Assembly: GCA_028717865.1 (NCBI GenBank)
Contig: JAQUMZ010000203.1
Span: 1 to 5,395 of the forward strand
Length of the DNA stretch: 5,395 bases
Direction of reading: 5' to 3'
Source: Elusimicrobiota bacterium
Lineage (GTDB): Bacteria > Elusimicrobiota > Elusimicrobia > UBA1565 > UBA9628
Positions 1 to 5,395 of the stretch are shown here, piece after piece. Both the position numbers and the translations under genes were made by a program. The notes under the pieces are model-generated. The model saw only the letters and a list, made by a program, of their open reading frames with translations, did no database searches and was not told where the DNA came from. How positions within the stretch are numbered: the stretch's first letter is position 1; each line of letters opens with the position of its first letter.

Positions 1-1898
1 CGCGGATGGCGCAGATGCTCGCGCAGCGCCGGGGGCATCTCCGCCAAGGGCCGGAACAGGCCGGGAAAAACCGCGTCCCACGCGCGCAACACGGGCTCTT
101 GCGGCTGCGCGGCGTAGAACCTGGTCTCTCCGGTATAGGCGTCGACGGTGACCTTGACGCTGTTGCGGATATAATTCACCCCGCCGAAAGGCGTGGCGTA
201 GGGATAGGTCCGGCCGCGGGTGTAGGCGTCGAGTATCCAAACCAGGCGGCCCTCGGCCAGCGCCAAATACGGGCTGCGATCGTAGTCAAGGAAAGGGGTG
301 ATGGCCAGGGCCCGTTCCAAGATATCCCGGCGCAGCAGCACGCGGCTCTGCGCCGTGATGTCGCGCGATAGCAGCAGCTTGAGGGAGGAAAGCCGAAGCG
401 CCAAGGCCAGCCGGCGCAACGGCCCGCCCACGACAATGCCCCCGGAGCCGCCGTAGGAACTGTAGACGTTGTCGTCGCTCCGGGGGAAGTCGAATTCCCG
501 GGCGCGCGAACCCACCGCCACCCAGCCGCGCGCCAAGTTCCCGAAGTAAATCTCCGGCCTCGCCACCTCCAGGCCGGGAGGGCCGGAGGGCGGGATGTCC
601 TTTACCAGCAAGACCGGCTGCCCCTCGGGTCCGGACTCGTTGACCAGGCCCATCACCAGCCCGTAGCCGTGCGTGTAGGCGAGTTTCTCGTTGATCCACG
701 TCCGGCTGGGCAGCTTCGCCGCATCCAATTCCCGGGCCGACAGCAGCACTTGGCGGTAGCGGCCTCCGATGCGGTAGCGGTCATTGTAAACCGCGGCGAA
801 CCGGTAATACGGCCGGATCTCCTGGAGCTGCGCCAACGAGGCCAGCAGCGGCCGCTCGTCCCAGATAGGCACGTTTTCCAGCGTCCCCCGATGGTCGGCC
901 AGCTCGGCGGGCGTAACTGAGGGCTCGGCCGGGAAGTCCCGCTCCCGGACCGCCTCCAAGCCGTAGGCGGCGCGGGTCATGGCGATGTTGCGGGCGATGA
1001 ACGGCTCCTCCAGGGCGATCTCATTGGGCAGGACCACGAATCTCTGCAGCAGCTCCGGAACGAGCCGGACCGCGGCCGCCCTGACGGCGAAGGCTCCCAG
1101 GAACAGTCCCAAGGCCAGCTTCATCCCGGGCGGGGCCCGGCGCGCCGACAGGACCAGCAACCCCAGGGCCGCGGCCAGGCTGGCCAGGGCGCTGACCGCC
1201 AAGCCCGGCAACCGGGCGTGGACGTCGGCGTACGCGGCCCCGAAAAACGCGTGCCCGGGGCGCGTCAACAGGCCGTAGCGATCCAGCCAGTCTCCCCAGG
1301 CCCAGGCGAAAAGAACCAGGGCCGCCGCGGCCAGCAGATGCCGCGCGGCCCGGCCGCCGAGCCGCGGTCGGCCCCCCTCCCAGGCGATGTCGCCGTTAAG
1401 GACATAGGCGCCCGCCGCCAGGACGGCTGCCAGCGTGGAGAACAGGCTGAGGGCGCCCTGCAAGACACGCCAGGCGGGCAGGGAAAATAAATAGAAACCC
1501 AGGTCCAGACCGAACAGCGGGTCGCTTTTGCCGAAAGGCACGGCGCGCAGCCAGGGCAGCCACACCCGCCATTCGCGCCCGAAAGACAAGCCGGCCAGCG
1601 CGGCGACGGCCAGGCAAGTCCAAGGCATGAACTTGCGGATCTTGTCCGGCAGGTCTCCCGTAGGCGGCGCTCCGGCCTCGCCCGGACGCGCCAAGCGCCA
1701 ATTGCCGTAAAGCAGGGCGAACACGGCCAGGCCGCCGCAGGTGCCCGCCGCCGATTCCCAGGCCAGGGTCGTAAGGAAGACCCGCCGGCAGCCCAGCTCC
1801 GCGAACCATAGCCAGTCCACATAGAGCTCGAGCAGCCGGCCCAGGGACAGCGCCGCGGCGCACAGGACCGCCAGGCCAAGCACCGCGAGCGTGCCCAC
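1..1898 (-). CDS. UPF0182 (COG1615) family integral membrane protein, C-terminus cut by window edge
   Basis: An open frame without stops runs from a GTG at 1898 to the window edge (632 codons seen). Family members are usually around 900 or more residues, so roughly the last quarter is missing. The N-terminal part (about residues 1-280) has around seven hydrophobic segments (near 3-20, 40-65, 93-107, 140-168, 186-205, 232-252 and 259-278). A long, less hydrophobic domain follows that is expected outside the membrane. Family hallmarks seen: VDWLWFAELG (28-37), SDPLFGLDLGFYLFSLP (125-141), TWINEKLAYTHGYGLVMG (400-417), EFDFPRSDDNVYSSYGG (468-484), PFLDYDRSPYLALAEGRLVW (535-554) and GGVNYIRNSVKVTVDAYTG (572-590). 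The biochemical role of the family is unknown. The GTG shares its G with the TAG stop of the upstream gene (TAGTG), and a weak GGGAAGAG lies 6 nt before it, so it is probably translationally coupled to the secreted cysteine-rich protein gene. Family assignment is firm; the exact start is likely. Confidence 0.93.
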   Translation of the reverse strand, partial: MGTLAVLGLAVLCAAALSLGRLLELYVDWLWFAELGCRRVFLTTLAWESAAGTCGGLAVFALLYGNWRLARPGEAGAPPTGDLPDKIRKFMPWTCLAVAALAGLSFGREWRVWLPWLRAVPFGKSDPLFGLDLGFYLFSLPAWRVLQGALSLFSTLAAVLAAGAYVLNGDIAWEGGRPRLGGRAARHLLAAAALVLFAWAWGDWLDRYGLLTRPGHAFFGAAYADVHARLPGLAVSALASLAAALGLLVLSARRAPPGMKLALGLFLGAFAVRAAAVRLVPELLQRFVVLPNEIALEEPFIARNIAMTRAAYGLEAVRERDFPAEPSVTPAELADHRGTLENVPIWDERPLLASLAQLQEIRPYYRFAAVYNDRYRIGGRYRQVLLSARELDAAKLPSRTWINEKLAYTHGYGLVMGLVNESGPEGQPVLLVKDIPPSGPPGLEVARPEIYFGNLARGWVAVGSRAREFDFPRSDDNVYSSYGGSGGIVVGGPLRRLALALRLSSLKLLLSRDITAQSRVLLRRDILERALAITPFLDYDRSPYLALAEGRLVWILDAYTRGRTYPYATPFGGVNYIRNSVKVTVDAYTGETRFYAAQPQEPVLRAWDAVFPGLFRPLAEMPPALREHLRHP

Positions 1899-2878
1899 TA
1901 CTTGCTCTTCCCGGCAGAACCTCGAGATATCTGCCTCTCGAGCAACGCCGCAACGGCGTTCTTCGCCGCCCGGGAACAATTGACCGCCTCGGCCACGGTT
2001 TTCTGCATCTCGCCGTCCTGCGCGGGGACGGCCGCCAGCGCCTCGGCCGCGGCTTTCTGCGCTTCGTTCTCGGCGGCTTGAGCCTCGCGCATTTTCGCGG
2101 CGAGCCAATTCTGCTGGAGGAGCTGGCGCTGGCCGTCCACCTTGCGCATCTCGACCGCCAGCTTACGGACCTTCTTCGCGAGAAACTGCGCTTCACCGGA
2201 GGCGGCGCAGGCTCGCTCCCGCAATTCCAGCAGTTTGGCGCGCGTCTCGGCGCGCGCGAGCAAGTCGCAATAGATATTGACGCTGTCCTGGCGCGATATC
2301 CCGCAGGCGGCCGCCGCGTCGGCCTTGGCCAGCAGTCGGCAGGAGCCTTGCAGCGGCCAGGGACAAAGGTCCGGGCTTCCCCTCCAAATCAAGGCGTTTG
2401 TAAACTGTATACGAAAGGAGCAGTCCAGCCACGCAAAAGATTCGCGCGGGAATTCCTGGCAGTCGCATTGTCTCCCCAGCAGGAGGCGACAGGCGTCCGC
2501 CTTCCAATCGGCCCCCGGCCCCTCGGAAGACAGCGCCTTCTCATTCTTCACGAGCGGCGCCGCGTTGCCCAGCCATTGATGCCAAAGCCTGCATATCTCG
2601 GAAACCGATTCGGCTTCCTTGCCCGTCTTGCCAACCTTCTCATAGCCGGCGCAGATTCCAGGGGAATGCTGCGCCAGGGCCTGGCAGGAAAAATATCCGG
2701 CCAAAGCCATGACCAAGGGCCGGGCCTCCGCGCCGTCGGACGGCCCCCAGTCCTGGCCGTAAGACCGCGCTATCCGCTCGGGAGTCGCCTCCCGGCAGCC
2801 GTCCGCGGCGGACGAAGCGGCCCGTGTCGTGGCCGCCGACGGCAACGCGATCAACAACGCCAATGCCATTATCCGCAT
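1898..2878 (-). CDS. Exported cysteine-rich protein with long helical C-terminal region, family unknown
   Basis: I do not recognise the family. The 326-residue product begins with a Sec-type signal sequence (MRIMALALLIALPSAATTRA) with a plausible signal peptidase I site after TRA-20. No lipobox cysteine is seen, so it should be periplasmic or secreted. All 14 cysteines lie in the mature part (28, 65, 76, 96, 130, 138, 140, 153, 172, 180, 192, 204, 224, 301), an even number that suits disulfides. Several pairs have 10-11 residues between them (65/76, 180/192, 192/204), suggesting repeated helical-hairpin modules. From about residue 206 to 284 the chain is rich in Ala, Glu, Lys, Gln, Leu and Arg and looks helical or coiled-coil, bracketed by Cys224 and Cys301. 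The ATG is supported by GAGGAGGAGG just upstream; a second in-frame ATG is three codons later. The gene sits 13 nt after a radical SAM gene and shares one base with the UPF0182 gene. Its third-position GC bias looks weaker than its neighbours'. The coding call is strong; the role is unknown. Confidence 0.87.
   Translation of the reverse strand: MRIMALALLIALPSAATTRAASSAADGCREATPERIARSYGQDWGPSDGAEARPLVMALAGYFSCQALAQHSPGICAGYEKVGKTGKEAESVSEICRLWHQWLGNAAPLVKNEKALSSEGPGADWKADACRLLLGRQCDCQEFPRESFAWLDCSFRIQFTNALIWRGSPDLCPWPLQGSCRLLAKADAAAACGISRQDSVNIYCDLLARAETRAKLLELRERACAASGEAQFLAKKVRKLAVEMRKVDGQRQLLQQNWLAAKMREAQAAENEAQKAAAEALAAVPAQDGEMQKTVAEAVNCSRAAKNAVAALLERQISRGSAGKSK
1921..1942 (-). promoter_or_regulatory. 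Small inverted repeat upstream of the UPF0182 start (possible RNA hairpin)
   Basis: Perfect 7-base arms, CTCGAGA (1921-1927) and TCTCGAG (1936-1942), are separated by 8 bases. In the transcript this could form a short hairpin about 22 nt before the GTG start of the UPF0182 gene, inside the last codons of the secreted protein gene (residues near LLERQISRG). No U-run follows, so it is not an intrinsic terminator. It may affect ribosome access or may be chance. Confidence 0.25.
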
Positions 2879-2883
2879 CCTTG

Positions 2884-2892
2884 CCTCCTCCT
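2884..2892 (-). promoter_or_regulatory. Strong ribosome binding site of the secreted cysteine-rich protein gene
   Basis: On the coding strand the junction reads TGAGGAGGAGGCAAGGATG. The TGA is the stop of the radical SAM gene, and a tandem AGGAGGAGG lies 5-8 nt before the ATG at 2878. It is by far the best Shine-Dalgarno match among the gene junctions here. It suggests that this protein is made in larger amounts than its neighbours from the same transcript, and that ribosomes ending on the radical SAM gene can restart here. Confidence 0.8.
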
Positions 2893-3803
2893 CAGCGTCT
2901 TGTGACGGCTTTGCCGGGGCCGAATTCGCGGTGCCCCATGTGCTGGAGATAGCTGACGTGCACGCCCACGCAGTCCGGCCGCAGCCGGCACTTCCCGCAC
3001 GCCGGCGGGAAGTCCACCTTGATCGGATCCAGCGTCCGCCGCGCGTAAGGCCGCAAATCCGGCGGCAGGATGCATAGCGGGAAATGCAGAAGGCGCGGCT
3101 CCGGCAGCCGGGCCAGCAGGTCCCGCAGCGCGCCCAACTCCCGCGCGCACCGGCTCAGGCTCAAGCGGATGTCCTTCCAATTGCGCTCGGCGTGGCCCTC
3201 GATCTCCACGAACAGCAGTTCCACCGCGTCCAACGCGGGAAACCGCCGGGGCAGGAATTCCAGGAGCCGCGGCAGTTGCGGCATCTGCAAGCCGTGCAGG
3301 ATGATGCGGGCCTCCACGCGTTGGCCGGGGCCGCGCAGCCGGAACACGTTGTCGAGCCCGCGCATGGTGCGTGCGAAGCTGCCCCGGCAGCGCGAGATGC
3401 GCTCGTGCTCGGCCGCGTCGCAGCCGAACAACGGCACCGCGACCTCTAAAGGCGCGCCCCCCACGCGCAGGCAGGCGGAGGCGAATTTCTCGCAGGCGAA
3501 GGTCCCGCAGTTGGTGAGCAGGCGGATGCGGCGCCCCGGGCCGTCGCGCCGCAGCAGGCGCAGTATCCGCAGGAAATGCGGATGCAGCGTGGGCTCCCCG
3601 CCGGTCAGGCTGCAATAATCCCGGCGGCCGTCGAACTTCAGGAAGATCCGGCGTCCGGCCCGGTAATCCCGCCACCGCGCCTCGAACTGCGCGAAGGAGT
3701 ACTTTTCTTGCGTGCCGCGGAAGCCCCGAACGGGATTGGAGCAGAACACGCAATGGATGTCGCATTCCGGCCAGACGGGAATGTCAGGCACGGGCCGCCT
3801 CAT
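2892..3803 (-). CDS. Radical SAM protein with C-terminal cysteine (twitch/SPASM-like) module
   Basis: A complete radical SAM enzyme of about 303 residues. Counting from the ATG at 3803, the cluster-binding motif CX3CX2C is at C14/C18/C21 (ECDIHCVFCSNP), with an aromatic residue before the last Cys as usual. The SAM-contacting LTGGEP motif is at 66-71, followed by the strand LLTNCGTFA. The C-terminus holds C244 (FPLCILPP) and CGKCRLRPDCVGV (C269, C272, C278), a four-cysteine set that could hold an auxiliary Fe-S cluster. The family cleaves S-adenosylmethionine to a 5'-deoxyadenosyl radical in the cytoplasm; the substrate here is not apparent. Two starts are possible. ATG 3803 overlaps the glycosyltransferase gene by 20 nt and has no clear ribosome site. 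GTG 3791 (four codons in) has GAGG 6 nt upstream and overlaps by 8 nt, as in the preceding gene pair. I give the ATG as the outer limit, though GTG may be the real start. The gene ends 13 nt before the secreted protein gene. Confidence 0.92.
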   Translation of the reverse strand: MRRPVPDIPVWPECDIHCVFCSNPVRGFRGTQEKYSFAQFEARWRDYRAGRRIFLKFDGRRDYCSLTGGEPTLHPHFLRILRLLRRDGPGRRIRLLTNCGTFACEKFASACLRVGGAPLEVAVPLFGCDAAEHERISRCRGSFARTMRGLDNVFRLRGPGQRVEARIILHGLQMPQLPRLLEFLPRRFPALDAVELLFVEIEGHAERNWKDIRLSLSRCARELGALRDLLARLPEPRLLHFPLCILPPDLRPYARRTLDPIKVDFPPACGKCRLRPDCVGVHVSYLQHMGHREFGPGKAVTRR

Positions 3804-4848
3804 CCAGGACCAGGGCCGCGAAATCTCCCATGTCGGCGCGGCGCAGGGCGGCGCGCCGGGCCCTGCGTCCCACGGCCCTCCCCAGCGGCGCCGCGGCGCG
3901 GGAAATCGCCCGCTCCAGGCTCGCCGCCGAGCCTCCCTCGTAAAGGAAGCCGTCGTGGCCATCGCGAATATAGCGCCGCATCTCCACGGTATCCCGGGCC
4001 ACCACCGGCTTGCCCATAGCCATGCCCATCAGCGCGATGGTCAGGCCGGCGCCGGGATTGCCCGCATCGGCCCGGATCGGCACGACCACCAGACGGGCGC
4101 GGGCCAAGGCGGCTTTCACGCGGTCCAGGTTCTCGTTGAAATCGTAGACCTCCCAGCCGCGGGCGCGGCGCGGCGTTCCCGAACACGCGGCCGCGTCGGC
4201 GAAAATCTTGCCGTCGAGCCGGCAGGCGGCCAGGGCCCGCCGCAACAGGGGATAATCCCTCTGCGTGGTTCCGGCGGAGAACGCGAAGCCCTCGTCGCGC
4301 AGGCGCAGGGGCGCGTAATAGCGGCAATCCAAGGCGTAGTCGTGGGCCACGATGGCCCCCGGACGGAAGCGTCCCTCGCGGTCTTCCAGATAATCGTGGC
4401 TCAGCAGGAAAGCCTGGTCGAAAACGCGCAGGAACCCGCGCGACAAGGCCCGGGTCTTGGCGTCCGCGAGCTCCGCGGTCCCGGGCGCGGGCCAGACCAT
4501 CAGATGGTTGCACGCCAACAACAGACGGGGCGCCGGGCGGCGGGCCACCAGCCGGGACCATTGCGCGAAACGCCCGCGCCGCGACGGGATATCGATGAAG
4601 ACGGCGGCGGCATAACGGGCCGGCCGGGCCAAGCCTTCATTATCGAACTCGGCGCCGCCGAGTCGCCAGCCCCTGGTATTGGCCACCCGCGGGATAAAAT
4701 CGTACTCGTGGTTGAAGCCATGCACCACGTCCAGGCTCAGCCGCCTGCGGCGCAGGCTCTCCCGGACAAGTGCCATCTCCAGATGGAGATTCTCCGGCGC
4801 CTCCTCCAGATTGACCAGCAGAACCCGGCGGGCGGATCGGCTAGGCAT
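3784..4848 (-). CDS. GT-B fold glycosyltransferase (GT4-like C-terminal domain)
   Basis: A 354-residue cytoplasmic protein with the two-Rossmann layout of GT-B glycosyltransferases, which move a sugar from a nucleotide donor to an acceptor. The N-terminal half starts with a beta strand (RRVLLVNLEE, 7-16) and an acceptor-side domain including FIDIPSRRGRF (84-94). The donor half starts near FAFSAGTTQRDYPLLRRAL (188-206) and contains VVVPIRADAGNPGAGLTIAL (254-273), MAMGKPVVARD (276-286) and RRYIRDGHDGFLYEGG (291-306). Together these match the donor-site part of GT4-type enzymes. By eye alignment, the glutamate normally found before the A-M-A-x-G-K-P stretch is Met274, so catalysis or donor binding may be atypical. 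The ATG at 4848 overlaps the stop of the upstream radical SAM gene by 8 nt (ATGCCTAG), with only a weak GGA as ribosome site, so translational coupling is likely. Donor and acceptor cannot be told from the sequence. Confidence 0.9.
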   Translation of the reverse strand: MPSRSARRVLLVNLEEAPENLHLEMALVRESLRRRRLSLDVVHGFNHEYDFIPRVANTRGWRLGGAEFDNEGLARPARYAAAVFIDIPSRRGRFAQWSRLVARRPAPRLLLACNHLMVWPAPGTAELADAKTRALSRGFLRVFDQAFLLSHDYLEDREGRFRPGAIVAHDYALDCRYYAPLRLRDEGFAFSAGTTQRDYPLLRRALAACRLDGKIFADAAACSGTPRRARGWEVYDFNENLDRVKAALARARLVVVPIRADAGNPGAGLTIALMGMAMGKPVVARDTVEMRRYIRDGHDGFLYEGGSAASLERAISRAAAPLGRAVGRRARRAALRRADMGDFAALVLDEAARA

Positions 4849-5395
4849 AAATGGTCCGGATCGGCGCCGGCCGCGGCCGCCGCGCCAGGGGGACGAACTC
4901 CCGGTCCCCGAAGCGCTCCAGGTATTCCCGGTCCACCCCGCCGCAGCGCGCGCCCAGCGCGCAGTCCCGGCAGCGCGCGGGCTTGCTTTTCTGGCCGGCC
5001 TTCATGGCGTCCAGCCGCTGGAGGGCCAGCCCGGGGCCGGCCAGGGTCTCCCCGGAGGGGACGTCGTCTCGCTCCCAATCCGCGACTATGTGCTGGTAGC
5101 CGGGCAGCACGCAGGGCGGGAAATTGACCAGCACCCGGGAGAAAGCCGGCAGCCCGCGGTCGGTGAACAACGCCATGGCCCGCCGCACGAACGGCGCCAG
5201 CTCGCCGTAGGATACCGCGAGCCGGTCCGCGTGCTTGGCCATGACGCCCCGGTAATGGGGATAGATCATGTTGAAATAATTCACCCCGAGGCGGCAGAGC
5301 ATAAGCTCGAAATACTCCGGGAAGACGCGGTAATTCAGCCTGGTGAAAACATGGTCCACGCCCACGGTCTTGCCCAAGGCCTTGGCGCTCTCCAT
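4841..5395 (-). CDS. Radical SAM protein, C-terminal part only (N-terminus beyond window edge)
   Basis: An open frame enters from the window edge and ends at TAG 4843-4841; 184 residues are visible. The ATG at the edge is probably an internal Met, because the visible protein starts in the middle of a radical SAM fold and the CX3CX2C motif must lie upstream. The visible part has alternating strand/helix segments such as VGVDHVFTRLNYR (11-23) and RLGVNYFNMIYPHYRG (35-50). It ends in a cysteine module: C95 in NFPPCVLPGY and CRDCALGARCGGV (C142, C145, C151), then YLERFGDREFVPL (158-170). This pattern nearly repeats the C-terminus of the other radical SAM protein in the window and fits a twitch/SPASM-like auxiliary Fe-S cluster domain. 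A basic, proline-rich tail (ARRPRPAPIRTIYA) follows. The gene overlaps the glycosyltransferase start by 8 nt. Assignment rests on the C-terminal pattern and its similarity to the complete enzyme, not on the catalytic motif. Confidence 0.8.
   Translation of the reverse strand: MESAKALGKTVGVDHVFTRLNYRVFPEYFELMLCRLGVNYFNMIYPHYRGVMAKHADRLAVSYGELAPFVRRAMALFTDRGLPAFSRVLVNFPPCVLPGYQHIVADWERDDVPSGETLAGPGLALQRLDAMKAGQKSKPARCRDCALGARCGGVDREYLERFGDREFVPLARRPRPAPIRTIYA

Noticed and set aside
1921..1942. Inverted repeat considered as an intrinsic terminator
   Set aside because: The stem is short, no U-run follows, and coding continues directly into the UPF0182 gene.
1265..2196. Two minus-strand frames (1265-1879 and 1396-2196) that could be read as the genes downstream of the secreted protein
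   Set aside because: Both are Arg-, Pro- or Ser-rich shadow frames. The third frame, read from GTG 1898, gives a continuous UPF0182 protein with family hallmarks.
2078..2905. Plus-strand open frame of 275 codons opposite the secreted cysteine-rich protein gene
   Set aside because: It has no motifs, while the minus-strand gene has a signal sequence, a strong ribosome site and tight operon spacing.
2869..3765. Minus-strand 298-codon frame overlapping the second radical SAM gene
   Set aside because: It is Arg/Ala/Pro-rich with no motif; the overlapping frame carries CX3CX2C and GGEP.
3804..3962. Upstream ATG at 3962 giving a 356-residue version of the second radical SAM protein
   Set aside because: The extra 53 residues are unlike a radical SAM N-terminus and overlap the well-supported glycosyltransferase C-terminus by 179 nt. 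ATG 3803 or GTG 3791 fits better.
3712..5127. Long plus-strand open frame of 471 codons opposite the glycosyltransferase and first radical SAM gene
   Set aside because: The product is low-complexity (Ala, Gly, Pro, Arg, Gln) with no recognisable motif, and it lies antisense to two genes with clear family motifs. It is a typical high-GC shadow frame.

Overview
The window is GC-rich (roughly two thirds by eye), gene-dense bacterial DNA. All five genes I can support lie on the minus strand, so transcription runs from position 5395 towards 1. No rRNA, tRNA, CRISPR array, insertion sequence or terminator was seen. The taxon cannot be named from this sequence. UPF0182-type proteins are spread over actinobacteria, cyanobacteria, Firmicutes and several Gram-negative groups, and the other four genes are not diagnostic. 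It looks like chromosomal DNA of a high-GC, probably little-studied bacterium.

Layout in transcription order: (1) the C-terminal part of a radical SAM protein (5395-4841, entering from outside the window); (2) a GT-B fold glycosyltransferase (4848-3784); (3) a complete, compact radical SAM protein (3803-2892) with a CX3CX2C cluster motif and a GGEP motif; (4) a secreted or periplasmic protein with 14 cysteines and a long helical C-terminal half (2878-1898), family not recognised; (5) the first 632 codons of a large UPF0182/COG1615 membrane protein, starting at a GTG at 1898 and running off the window at position 1.

The genes are packed as one operon. Genes 1/2 overlap by 8 nt. Genes 2/3 overlap by 8 or 20 nt depending on the start chosen. 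Genes 3/4 are 13 nt apart with a strong Shine-Dalgarno sequence on top of the upstream stop codon. Genes 4/5 share one base (TAGTG). There is no room for a separate promoter within the window.

How they may work together is inference. Two radical SAM enzymes with matching C-terminal cysteine modules flank a glycosyltransferase, followed by an exported cysteine-rich protein and a membrane protein with a large external domain. This could be a modification-and-export or cell-surface system, with the secreted protein as a candidate substrate or partner, but no residue in the window proves a substrate. The radical SAM-glycosyltransferase-radical SAM block and the linked secreted protein/UPF0182 pair are the most interesting parts.
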